From assembly GCF_013394305.1 (NCBI RefSeq), contig NZ_AP019810.1, positions 1,929,501 through 1,993,500 of the forward strand: a DNA stretch of 64,000 bases, read 5' to 3'. The notes beneath the pieces were generated by a model. It saw nothing but the letters and a program-made list of their open reading frames with translations, was not told where the DNA came from and did no database searches. Shown here in pieces: positions 49,709 through 57,265 of the stretch. The stretch is from Enterococcus mundtii (lineage in GTDB: Bacteria > Bacillota > Bacilli > Lactobacillales > Enterococcaceae). The number at the start of each line of letters is the position of its first letter. Within the stretch, counting starts at the first letter, position 1. The position numbers and the translations under genes are program-made.

Positions 49709-50161
49709 ATGGCTGAGATCATAAGAGAAATTGGCGCGATAGCACGAGCGTTAGATTCGATCAGTAATATTGAGTTCAAGGAAGTCGCTTTGACGAGGGG
49801 GCAATACCTGTATCTCGTTCGCATTTGTGAAAATCCAGGCATCATTCAAGAAAAAATAGCCGAAATGCTTAAAGTCGATCGAACGACAACTGCCCGTGCG
49901 CTGAAAAAGTTGGAAAGTAATGGCTTGATTCGACGGGTAACTGACGAACAGAACAAGAAAAACAAAAGGTGTTACCCGACAGCCCAAGGAGAAGCACTTT
50001 ATCCGATGATCATCCGAGAACACCATTATTCTACGAAAGTCGCTTTAGCTGGCTTGTCTGAAGAAGAAATCCAACAGTTGGAAAGATTATTGACACACGT
50101 AAGGAAAAATATCAGCGAAGACTGGAATTTTGTAAAAAAGGGCAATAAACGCCTGTATTGA
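49709..50161 (+). CDS. MarR family transcriptional regulator
   Basis: 150 residues. The winged helix is visible: GIIQEKIAEMLKVDRTTTARALKKLESNGLIRRV (recognition helix about 60-75) followed by the wing DEQNKKNKRCYPTAQGEAL. Dimerisation helices lie at both ends. It starts a group with the GNAT and B3/B4 genes (gaps of 13 and 3 nt) and probably controls it. A short inverted repeat, tttttgttgcatttgcaaca (49650-49669), just upstream of the start could be its operator. Confidence 0.9.
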   Translation: MAEIIREIGAIARALDSISNIEFKEVALTRGQYLYLVRICENPGIIQEKIAEMLKVDRTTTARALKKLESNGLIRRVTDEQNKKNKRCYPTAQGEALYPMIIREHHYSTKVALAGLSEEEIQQLERLLTHVRKNISEDWNFVKKGNKRLY

Positions 50162-50174
50162 AAGGGATGTTGGA

Positions 50175-50702
50175 GTGGAGAAGGTAGAAATCAGACCGAT
50201 TGTGGGGAGTGAAGTGGAACGTCTCCAAGCTATCAGCATTGAAACGTACACAGATACTTTTGGTGAATATAACACGCAGGCAGATATGGATGCATATCTT
50301 TCGCAAGCGTATGATTTGCAGCGATTGACAAAAGAACTGATCCAGCCAGACTCAGCTTTTTTCTGGGCGCTAGATCATGGCGAAATTGCAGGTTATCTAA
50401 AACTGAACATAGGAAAAGCACAATCCGAGGAAATGCCTGAGGATCATCTAGAAATCGAACGGATCTATATTCGACCACCCTATAAGAAAAAAGGGATCGG
50501 CACTCACTTGATGAACTGGGCGTTGGCTCAAGCGAAAGCACAGGGAAAAACAGCTGTGTGGTTAGGTGTGTGGGAACATAATGATCCAGCCCAAGCTTTT
50601 TACCGTAAGCATGGTTTCATACACCAAGGACAACATGTGTTTTATATGGGCGACGATGCACAGATCGATCATATCTTAGTCAAAAAAATCAATGAGGTGT
50701 AA
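50175..50702 (+). CDS. GNAT family N-acetyltransferase
   Basis: 175 residues. The acetyl-CoA loop is IYIRPPYKKKGIGTHLMNWAL about 96-116, preceded by YLKLNIGKAQSEEM and followed by KTAVWLGVWEHNDPAQAFYRKHGF, the typical motif B. This arrangement resembles spermidine/diamine or PaiA-type acetyltransferases, but the substrate is uncertain. The start is a GTG 13 nt after the MarR gene stop with aaaggga upstream; no ATG alternative fits. Likely co-transcribed with marR. Confidence 0.85.
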   Translation: MEKVEIRPIVGSEVERLQAISIETYTDTFGEYNTQADMDAYLSQAYDLQRLTKELIQPDSAFFWALDHGEIAGYLKLNIGKAQSEEMPEDHLEIERIYIRPPYKKKGIGTHLMNWALAQAKAQGKTAVWLGVWEHNDPAQAFYRKHGFIHQGQHVFYMGDDAQIDHILVKKINEV

Positions 50703-50705
50703 CGA

Positions 50706-51416
50706 ATGAAAAAATTTGTAGCAGATCCATCATTTTGGGAAGTGTTCCCAGAAGCAAAAATCGAGATCCTAACGGTAGAAGGGATCAATAACGAAGTCGT
50801 TGAAGAAAACAAAGCAGATTATTATGACAAATTGAATCGTGCTGCTAAAGAAGCAAGAAATTATTTAACAGAAGAACCTTTTAGTCAAAATGAAGTGATT
50901 GCACAATGGCGTCAAGCGTTTACCCAGTTCAAGACAAAAAAAGGCGCACGTTCATCGATCGAGGCACTGCTAAAAAGAGCCAGTCAAGGTCGCGAATTTG
51001 TCCCGATCAGTCCGTTAGTGGATATCTATAATAGTATCTCTTTGCGCTTTGGCGTACCCTGTGGCGGAGAAGATCTTGACACAATCGTTGGGGATCTTCA
51101 TTTGGGTAAAGCTCAAGGTGGAGAAAATTTCTTGCCATTAGGCGCAGAAGCAGATGCGCCCGCATTACCAGAAGAAATCATTTATTATGATAAAGAAGGC
51201 GCAGTTTGTCGCTGCTTTAACTGGCGTGAAGCGCAACGGACCATGTTAACGAAAAAAACGACGAACGCTGTGTTGGTGATTGAGGCAGTCAACGCACAAC
51301 AAGCAGAAGTTGCCGGAAAAGCAATGACTGCTTTACAAGAAGACATTGAACGAACATTTGGTGTAACGAGTACTAGACAAACAGTGACGAAAGAACAACC
51401 AGAAATCACTTTGTGA
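50706..51416 (+). CDS. B3/B4 tRNA-binding domain protein
   Basis: 236 residues, whole protein made of the B3/B4 domain found in the beta subunit of phenylalanyl-tRNA synthetase (PF03483). Visible are WRQAFTQFKTKKGARSSIEALLKRA, PISPLVDIYNSISLRFGVPCGGEDLD and LVIEAVNAQQ. Free-standing copies may act as editing or tRNA/amino-acid-binding proteins; function is not established. It starts 3 nt after the GNAT gene stop and ends the marR group. Confidence 0.85.
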   Translation: MKKFVADPSFWEVFPEAKIEILTVEGINNEVVEENKADYYDKLNRAAKEARNYLTEEPFSQNEVIAQWRQAFTQFKTKKGARSSIEALLKRASQGREFVPISPLVDIYNSISLRFGVPCGGEDLDTIVGDLHLGKAQGGENFLPLGAEADAPALPEEIIYYDKEGAVCRCFNWREAQRTMLTKKTTNAVLVIEAVNAQQAEVAGKAMTALQEDIERTFGVTSTRQTVTKEQPEITL

Positions 51417-51446
51417 CCGGACACGTAGTAAATAACCAAAACGATG

Positions 51447-51496
51447 GAGTCACTCGTAATCTTCAAACAAAGCAAACTTGAAGATTGCGGGTGATT
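51447..51496 (+). terminator. hairpin ending the marR group
   Basis: agtcactcgtaatcttcaa and ttgaagattgcgggtgattt pair over about 17 nt with one or two mismatches, followed by a short T-rich segment. Confidence 0.6.
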
Positions 51497-51635
51497 TGTC
51501 TTTTGATAGCTTAACACGAAAATAAGCAACGTTTGCTCGATCATCTTGTGCTTAATAGCAGTGACTTCCACTAAGTGTGTTTCCGCTTTCGTGCTATAAT
51601 GAAAACAAGCTTTTATTTAGAGGAGGCGTTGTCAA

Positions 51636-52046
51636 ATGATCCATAAATCTCGTGTCATGCTATATGTTGAAGATGTCGCGTTAGTCAGTCGGTTTTTCGT
51701 TGAGCAATTGAAGGCAGAAATCGTTGAAACGTTGGAATTGCCAGAGGAATATCAAAGCATTGTCTTACGTATGTCGCAAGAATTGGAGTTGGCTATTTTT
51801 CCTCGGACATTCGTTGAACGATTTTCACCAGAAGTGTTAGGTCCACCACCGTCTATGATTTTCTTTACAGATAAGTTTGATGAACTTTACGAACAAATCG
51901 AAACAGCTGGTGAAATTTTGGAGAATAATGGCTTGTTGACGTTTAACTTTTCCGATCCTGAAGGAAATTTTTTTGTGATTGCAAAATTAGAATCGACAGA
52001 AAAAGTAGATGAAAGGGAGACAGAAGATGAAAATCTCGATCACTGA
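51636..52046 (+). CDS. VOC (glyoxalase/bleomycin resistance) family protein
   Basis: 136 residues. One VOC module: RVMLYVEDVALVSRFFVEQL at the N-terminus, IFFTDKFDELYEQIETAGEI in the middle, and TFNFSDPEGNFFVIAKLE at the end, where DPEGNFF holds the metal-site region. Members are metal-dependent lyases, dioxygenases or drug-binding proteins; which one cannot be told. aggagg precedes the start. The 3' end overlaps the next small gene by 20 nt. Confidence 0.82.
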   Translation: MIHKSRVMLYVEDVALVSRFFVEQLKAEIVETLELPEEYQSIVLRMSQELELAIFPRTFVERFSPEVLGPPPSMIFFTDKFDELYEQIETAGEILENNGLLTFNFSDPEGNFFVIAKLESTEKVDERETEDENLDH

Positions 52047-52287
52047 AACACTTGAAGATTATTTCAAAAAGCAACGGATGAAAAAGAGTGATAAATTGAG
52101 AATGAAGAATTTGAAATCTGGGAAAAATCCTGCCAAAGGATGGAATAAAATGGTCGATACAGGCTTCGGTGGTTTAAATTCTTTAGATTATCGTGGGAAA
52201 GGGAGTAATTTACCGATCAGCCAAATCGACAATCAGCAATTTCGTGCGGAAGAACAAAAGCGAATCGGTAAAGAAACCCATAGATAG
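52027..52287 (+). CDS. small basic protein, unrecognised
   Basis: 86 residues, rich in Lys and Arg (KKQRMKKSDKLRMKNLKSGK), with a glycine-rich centre (DTGFGGLNSLDYRGKGSNLP). No membrane segment. I do not recognise it, but it is well formed: the start at 52027 follows aaggga, and it overlaps the VOC gene by 20 nt in another frame, which suggests translational coupling. A nucleic-acid-binding role is conceivable from charge alone (weak inference). Confidence 0.55.
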   Translation: MKISITETLEDYFKKQRMKKSDKLRMKNLKSGKNPAKGWNKMVDTGFGGLNSLDYRGKGSNLPISQIDNQQFRAEEQKRIGKETHR

Positions 52288-52373
52288 AAGCTTCTTCAAC
52301 TATTGTGTACTTAGTTTTATTTATTAGTAATCGACATACTTTTCTCTAAATGAAAGCGGAATAGGTAAATAGT

Positions 52374-52410
52374 AATGTTCGGATTTTTGATTAAATCCGA
52401 ATTTTTTGTT
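52374..52410. promoter_or_regulatory. PurBox-like pair overlapping a hairpin
   Basis: The minus strand of 52374-52387 reads aaaatccgaacatt, matching the PurR box AWWWCCGAACWWT. The facing plus-strand aaatccgaatttt (52393-52405) differs by one base in the core. The two arms also form a hairpin (ttcggattt/aaatccgaa) with a T run, so this site may double as the terminator of the VOC group. Confidence 0.5.
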
Positions 52411-52487
52411 TACTTATTTCTATATTTGGGATAATATTAAACACGTTGTTTTATTAATAAATCTAATATAGTAAGAACTTTTTTATA

Positions 52488-52501
52488 AATGTTCGGTTTT
52501 A
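52488..52501 (-). promoter_or_regulatory. PurBox next to the purine permease start
   Basis: Minus strand taaaaccgaacatt matches the PurR box. It ends 12 nt before the permease ATG, partly over the ribosome-binding region. Confidence 0.5.
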
Positions 52502-52513
52502 GGGGGATGAACG

Positions 52514-53824
52514 ATGAAGGAAAAGATACTTTCCTACTTCGAGATTGACGCACTGAATACGACGGTGAAACGTGAGATACTGGCTGGGTTTACGACATTT
52601 ATCTCTATGGCATATATCTTATTTGTCAATCCAACAGTACTTGGTGCTTCGGGGATGGATGAAGGGGCAGTGTTTACTGCGACAGCATTAGCCAGTGCCA
52701 TTGGCTGTATTTTGATGGGGGTCGTTGCACGCTACCCGATTGGAACAGCACCTGCGCTAGGAATCAATGCCTTTTTTGCTTACTCAGTCTGTTTAGGTAT
52801 GGGGATTCCATGGGAAACAGCATTGGCAGGGGTGTTTGTCGCTTCGTTGATTTTTATTTTGATCACCATTTTTAAATTACGTGAAATGATCATTGATGCG
52901 ATTCCAACAGACTTGAAGTTTGCGATTTCTGGCGGGATTGGTTTGTTTATTGCCTTTCTAGGCTTGAGTGAAGGTGGCTTGATCGTGGCAAATGAATCAA
53001 CTCTTGTTGGCTTAGGTTCATTGAGTGTCGGTTCCACTTGGTTGACGATTTTTGGTTTGATCGTTACTGCGGTATTGTTAGTTCGTCGCGTACCAGGAGG
53101 GATTTTTATCGGAATGGTAGCTACCACGCTTCTAGGACTAGTCACTGGACTGATTCCTATGCCTTCACAACTTGTTGCGGCAGCACCTAGCTTGAAACCT
53201 ACTTTCTTAGTTGCATTGAAACACGTTGGTGATATCAATAGCTTACAAATGTGGGTAGTCGTTTTGACGTTCTTGTTAGTGACATTCTTTGATACAGCTG
53301 GAACATTGGTTGGCCTAGCAAACCAAGCCGGTTTCATGCAAGATAACAAAATGCCACGTGTTGGGAAAGCATTGGCTTCGGATTCTACTGCGATGTTAGC
53401 TGGTTCATTGTTAGGAACATCGCCAGTTGGGGCTTTTGTTGAGTCATCCGCAGGGATCGCCGTTGGTGGACGATCTGGACTAACTGCAATCACAACAGGG
53501 ATTTTATTCTTGTTCGGGTTGTTTTTCTCACCATTATTATCAGTCGTGACTTCTCAAGTGACTGCACCTGCGCTGATTTTAGTTGGTGTGTTGATGGCCC
53601 AATCATTACGTCAGATCGAATGGGGAAAAATGGAGATTGCGATTCCTGCTTTCTTGATCTTGATCGGTATGCCGTTGACTTATAGTATCTCAGATGGGAT
53701 TGCATTAGGATTCATCTTTTATCCAATCACCATGCTAGCAGCAAAACGTGGCAAAGAAGTCTCACCAATCATGTACGCGCTATTCTTTGTCTTTATAGGA
53801 TTCATGTGGATCTTGAATGTTTGA
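52514..53824 (+). CDS. NCS2-family purine permease (guanine/hypoxanthine, AzgA/PbuG type)
   Basis: 436 residues, about 14 membrane segments. The AzgA-branch signature is clear: ILAGFTTFISMAYILFVNPTVLG near residue 20, YPIGTAPALGINAFFAY about 78-94, ISGGIGLFIAFLGL about 140 and TSPVGAFVESSAGIAVGGRSGLTA about 302-325. It imports guanine, hypoxanthine or adenine by proton symport. PurBox-like sites upstream suggest control by PurR; a purine riboswitch was looked for and not found. ggggg lies 6 nt before the ATG. Confidence 0.9.
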   Translation: MKEKILSYFEIDALNTTVKREILAGFTTFISMAYILFVNPTVLGASGMDEGAVFTATALASAIGCILMGVVARYPIGTAPALGINAFFAYSVCLGMGIPWETALAGVFVASLIFILITIFKLREMIIDAIPTDLKFAISGGIGLFIAFLGLSEGGLIVANESTLVGLGSLSVGSTWLTIFGLIVTAVLLVRRVPGGIFIGMVATTLLGLVTGLIPMPSQLVAAAPSLKPTFLVALKHVGDINSLQMWVVVLTFLLVTFFDTAGTLVGLANQAGFMQDNKMPRVGKALASDSTAMLAGSLLGTSPVGAFVESSAGIAVGGRSGLTAITTGILFLFGLFFSPLLSVVTSQVTAPALILVGVLMAQSLRQIEWGKMEIAIPAFLILIGMPLTYSISDGIALGFIFYPITMLAAKRGKEVSPIMYALFFVFIGFMWILNV

Positions 53825-53900
53825 TTGATTTAGGTAGAACTTGAGTGTTCATTCGCTTTTAAAAGAGTGTGGGACAGTCCAGTTGCCCTTTCTCAAATAT

Positions 53901-53952
53901 AAAAAACGAGTCTGATTTTGATGTTTTTTTGTCAAAATTGGACTCGTTTTTA
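53901..53952. terminator. intrinsic terminator of the purine permease gene
   Basis: aaaaacgagtctgattttga and tcaaaattggactcgttttt form a long stem with a T-rich loop and T run; it is nearly symmetric and could serve both strands. Confidence 0.85.
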
Positions 53953-53959
53953 GTCATAT

Positions 53960-54230
53960 ACACACTTTTTATCCATGTGTTGCCCTAATTTCCTTAGATC
54001 TAGTGCCATGAGCGTCAATCTGATATCACTCGCCCACGTTAGTGAAAAATTTAGCACCCCAAGTGAGCCTTTAGATGACCGGTCACTGGTTCGACGAGTT
54101 TGTGACAGAAGTGTTTTGACCTGAGCAGTAAGATAGAAAATTGAAAAATTACTTTTTATATTTGACAATTTTTTAGCTTAATGTTGAAGGAGCCGGTTTG
54201 CAAACACTGTTTATTCGGTTTTAAGGTATG
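53960..54230 (-). repeat. degenerate dispersed repeat, copy B, with a transposase-like tail
   Basis: On the minus strand the block ccgaataaacagtgtttgca, ccttcaacattaagctaaaa, ttttctatcttactgctcag matches copy A at 45815-45953. It runs into a frame (TSDRSSKGSLGVLNFSLTW, ASDIRLTLMALDLRKLGQH) that resembles the C-terminal tail of DDE transposases. No full ORF or terminal repeats remain. The assignment as a transposase remnant is tentative; the repeat relationship is seen directly. Confidence 0.5.
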
Positions 54231-54310
54231 CAACAAAAAATGAATTTTATTTTTTGTCCCACCCACAAATCGAACCGTTGAAAAATAAGGACTAGAATAT
54301 GACGACATGA

Positions 54311-54525
54311 AATGAATCGATCTTTACGATAATAATCGTTTGAAATATATGTGGTCTTTTGAATACACGGATAAAAACTTTGTTAATTACGTAGCAGCAA
54401 CCCCACAGTTCAAGTTTATACGATTAGTTGAAGAGATAGTTCTAACGACAATCGGCAATTTCCTTAACTATGTACCTGATCAAAATAGGTTAGAAAAAAT
54501 TCGTCCTAGCTTGATTGCTAAATAA
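54311..54525 (+). pseudogene. coding fragment of unknown origin
   Basis: An open stretch after a stop reads IDLYDNNRLKYMWSFEYTDK, then NFVNYVAATPQFKFIRLVEE and so on to IRPSLIAK and a stop at 54525. There is no good start or ribosome site. It looks protein-like but I recognise no family. It lies in a 970-nt stretch (53825-54798) otherwise holding only the terminator and copy B of the repeat. Confidence 0.3.
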
Positions 54526-54798
54526 TGCAAGAAGAGGTAGTAAATAAAGTGACGATATTTAATAGATACAAAGATGATAAATATTTTTAATATTATAATT
54601 AAGCTAACTCGATAGGTAATATTTTCTTGTTGAGTTATTTTAATTTATTTTTTTAGTTATTTTATAAAAATAATATCTTTAAATAACCCTATTAAGCGAA
54701 AATTTCATTAAAACAGCATATTTTGATTAATATATTTTTCCGCTATATAAGTATGTTATTGTAACGATTGTGACAAATACAATTTGAGGAGTGGAAAA

Positions 54799-55314
54799 AT
54801 GAAAAAGAAAATTACTGTTTTAGTTCTTAGTTCTTGCATGTTATTATCCACGTTGGTTCCAAGTAGTGTTGCATGTGCAGAAGAATTTATTGATGAGTCA
54901 ACTGTAGTGGAGACTGTACATACTCCAGAGATGCCCCCTGGGGTTTACGCTGAAGTACATGAAGATGGAAGTATTTCTGTTGTAAAGACAGACCCAATGC
55001 TCAAAGCTAATGTATCTCGATGGGGTAGTTCATTCTACACGAACGTTGCAGTTTCTACTGGTGTAGCAACTAATGCAATTAATACAGCATTTTATTCAGG
55101 AATTGGTTCAGTATTGGGAATTTTTGGGGTAGTACCTCTGTGGGCTTTACAAGGACTATTAAATGCGGTTGGTTGGACTCAAATGGGATCTAAACCTGGT
55201 GCGTCGGTCGCTAAACTTTGGGATAAGAATAAAAATGGGTGGATTGGGTTCTATTTCCAAAGAGGTTACGATACTGCTGGCAAAGAAGTGGCTACTAGGT
55301 ATAGTACACTTTAA
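54799..55314 (+). CDS. secreted protein with glycine-rich hydrophobic domain, unrecognised
   Basis: 171 residues. A Sec signal peptide is clear (KKKITVLVLSSCMLLSTLVP, then SSVACA before EEF; likely cleavage after about residue 29). An acidic linker (STVVETVHTPEMPPGVYAEVHEDGSISVV) leads to a long hydrophobic, Gly/Ala-rich segment (GVATNAINTAFYSGIGSVLG then IFGVVPLWALQGLLNAVGW) and a polar tail (KLWDKNKNGWIGFYFQRGYD). No sortase motif. aggag lies 7 nt before the ATG at 54799. The layout resembles secreted pore-forming or bacteriocin-like proteins with a propeptide, but I know no family match. A tiny membrane protein gene follows 2 nt later. Confidence 0.7.
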   Translation: MKKKITVLVLSSCMLLSTLVPSSVACAEEFIDESTVVETVHTPEMPPGVYAEVHEDGSISVVKTDPMLKANVSRWGSSFYTNVAVSTGVATNAINTAFYSGIGSVLGIFGVVPLWALQGLLNAVGWTQMGSKPGASVAKLWDKNKNGWIGFYFQRGYDTAGKEVATRYSTL

Positions 55315-55316
55315 AT

Positions 55317-55508
55317 ATGAAATTCAAAAAATTTACTGAAGACCACCCATATTTAACCGTAATCTATTCGGGATTAATTGGAAGTGCATTTGGGATTACT
55401 GTTGAATATATCGTTAATCGAGATTTCAGACCTAGTGGAATTTATAGTCTAATATTTTATTATGTAATTGGATTATCTTCTGTAAAATTTAAGTCCAGAA
55501 AAAAATGA
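55317..55508 (+). CDS. small two-helix membrane protein, possible partner of the secreted protein
   Basis: 63 residues: a polar start (MKFKKFTEDHPY), helix 1 (LTVIYSGLIGSAFGITVEYI), a short loop (NRDFRPSG) and helix 2 (IYSLIFYYVIGLSSV), then a basic tail KFKSRKK. It begins 2 nt after the stop of the secreted protein gene and ends before a strong terminator, so the two form one unit. Its size and position are those of immunity proteins, but nothing in the sequence proves that role. Confidence 0.55.
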   Translation: MKFKKFTEDHPYLTVIYSGLIGSAFGITVEYIVNRDFRPSGIYSLIFYYVIGLSSVKFKSRKK

Positions 55509-55543
55509 GTACTGTAAAACCCAAAATTATTAATTAATCGTTT

Positions 55544-55573
55544 AGTCCAACAGGGTATACCCTGTTGGACTTT
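55544..55573. terminator. perfect palindromic terminator
   Basis: agtccaacagggta and taccctgttggact are perfect arms with no loop to spare, followed by ttt. It ends the secreted-protein unit. Confidence 0.75.
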
Positions 55574-55629
55574 CTATTTCGCTTTTAAACACTTAAATTA
55601 GAAAATGACATCAAAGTTGAGCAAGAAAA

Positions 55630-55689
55630 ATAAAAGATAAGGATCAAAAAACTTAAATATTTTTGATCCTTACCTTTTATTTTTTTTTG
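55630..55689. terminator. second hairpin with long T run
   Basis: ataaaagataaggatcaaaa and the facing ttttgatccttaccttttat pair almost perfectly, then nine T. It lies 60 nt after the first terminator; no gene lies between them. Confidence 0.7.
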
Positions 55690-56034
55690 AGTACTAATTA
55701 TTTTCTCCCATTCATTCTGATGAATCAATGATTTCATTTGTTTTTTTTTGGTTATTTTCTAGATATGCATAACGAGGTGAAAATTGTGATTTTCAACCTT
55801 ATATAAATTGTTATAAGATAATGAGTATAAGGAAGGCTAAAGGTTAAGCCTTGTTTATTCACTAAAACGTATTAGAAACCATCGTTTTTGGGTGTACAGC
55901 AATATAGACATCTGAACTTGTCAGATGTCTAAAGCAATGTTGTTAAATTGGCGTTACGATGACTTAGCATACATAAGTATTCGTTATTCTAAAAAACGAT
56001 CGTTTTTGAGATAGATGTTAAAGGAGGAGGGAAG
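55690..56034 (+). promoter_or_regulatory. upstream region of the WxL operon with two palindromes
   Basis: agacatctga-acttg-tcagatgtct (55906-55930) is a perfect 10-bp inverted repeat, and aaaaacgatcgttttt (55992-56007) is a perfect 16-bp palindrome whose half atcgttttt recurs at 55881. These are candidate operators or an attenuator. No ORF is seen. The operon's start codon follows gaggaggg at about 56025. Confidence 0.4.
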
Positions 56035-56343
56035 ATGCGAAAAACTATTGGTCTTATGATTGGTCTAATGTCCCTAATAATAGCGATACAATTTCCGCTA
56101 CAGGTGTATGGTACACAGGTCCAATCCGTCGAGTCAGAAGGATCTATTGGGTTTACAGGAACTTATGAACCAATCGGTCCACCAGATCCACCTCCCAGCA
56201 CCAGCCCACAAAAGCCAGGAGGAACTTTGCCAAAAACCAATATGACCGGTAGCTCACTTGGGCTATGGATTGGAAGTTTCTTAGTGGCAGGTGTTTTATT
56301 AGTCGTAGGGAATAAAAAAAGAAAAGAAACACAAGAAAATTAA
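56035..56343 (+). CDS. small cell-wall anchored protein of the WxL cluster (LPKTN sorting signal)
   Basis: 102 residues. Signal peptide about 1-27 (IGLMIGLMSLIIAIQFPLQVYG), a short mature part, a proline-rich spacer (PPDPPPSTSPQKPGG), then LPKTN, a hydrophobic helix (SLGLWIGSFLVAGVLLVV) and a basic tail (NKKRKETQEN). LPKTN is a variant of the LPXTG sortase signal. Such small anchored proteins are regular members of enterococcal and lactobacilli WxL gene clusters and may hold the WxL complex at the wall. First gene of the operon. Confidence 0.85.
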   Translation: MRKTIGLMIGLMSLIIAIQFPLQVYGTQVQSVESEGSIGFTGTYEPIGPPDPPPSTSPQKPGGTLPKTNMTGSSLGLWIGSFLVAGVLLVVGNKKRKETQEN

Positions 56344-56367
56344 TTAAAAGAAAGCAGGAATTTAAGT

Positions 56368-57174
56368 ATGAAATTTATTCGTTTAGCAACTGTAGCCGCA
56401 TTATCAACCACGATCTTCGCAGGAGGTGTACAGGCTTTCGCTGAAGAGGAAAACCAAGAGTCAAAAGAAGTACGTAAAACAACAACGACCGGTCAGGTCA
56501 CCTTCACTCCAAATATTGAAGACACAGTAGTAGAACCTGATCCTGAAGGTCCAGATGTGACGATCCCACCAATTCCTGGTACAGGACCACTAACGATTGC
56601 AACAGTTCCAACAATGAACTTTGGAACGAAAGTTATCTCAACTGCTGATGAACATTACAACATGATTGCGGAAATGCAACAGAAAGCCGGAACAACAGGC
56701 GAGGAAAATATGATTCCTTATGTCAGTATGGCACAAGTTCAAGACACCCGTGGAACGAATGAAGGATGGGAACTGAGCGTGAGTTTAAGTGAATTTCAAG
56801 CAAAAACAGATACCCTAAATAGTGTGTTAAAAGGCGCCAAAATCACGTTATTCGATCCTTCCCTTCGTTACAGTGTGAATGATGCAAATCAGGAACCGAC
56901 GATTCACACAAGTGGTTTAGAGTTGATTCCAAGTGAAGAGGCCGTGCCGGTCATGACAGCTGCTAACCAAAAGGGTGGCGGAACTTCTTCCGTTGTTTGG
57001 GGAGATCATGATGCGCTCGCAAAACAAGTAGAAGATGGGGTAGATGTCGTTGAAAATAAGGCGATCCAATTGTTTGTTCCTGGCTCGACTGCCAAAGATG
57101 CAGTAACGTATACCTCTACATTGACATGGGAATTAGAACTAACACCAGATAATGAGGAACCTGATGCGGTTTAA
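56368..57174 (+). CDS. WxL domain surface protein
   Basis: 268 residues. Signal peptide about 1-25 ending VQAFAEE, a Thr/Pro-rich linker, then the WxL domain: MNFGTKVIS near residue 87, W134 in EGWELSVSL and W254 in YTSTLTWELEL, the two WxL motifs of the family. The domain binds peptidoglycan non-covalently at the Gram-positive surface and associates with DUF916 proteins. It is 24 nt after the LPKTN gene and followed by the DUF916 gene. aaagcagga precedes the start. Confidence 0.92.
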   Translation: MKFIRLATVAALSTTIFAGGVQAFAEEENQESKEVRKTTTTGQVTFTPNIEDTVVEPDPEGPDVTIPPIPGTGPLTIATVPTMNFGTKVISTADEHYNMIAEMQQKAGTTGEENMIPYVSMAQVQDTRGTNEGWELSVSLSEFQAKTDTLNSVLKGAKITLFDPSLRYSVNDANQEPTIHTSGLELIPSEEAVPVMTAANQKGGGTSSVVWGDHDALAKQVEDGVDVVENKAIQLFVPGSTAKDAVTYTSTLTWELELTPDNEEPDAV

Positions 57175-57265
57175 GAAGTAAACCATTCCTATTTCCATGT
57201 TCCATTAGTCACTGGCAGCGTTACAGATTTCTGTGACGCTGCTTTTTTAGAAAGGATTATGACAA

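Noticed and set aside
52288-52513. Purine riboswitch before the permease gene
   Set aside because: The conserved aptamer junction sequences were not found; PurBox sites explain the motifs better.
52780-53493. 237-codon frame opposite the purine permease gene
   Set aside because: Shadow of a membrane protein gene; the translation has no recognisable domain.
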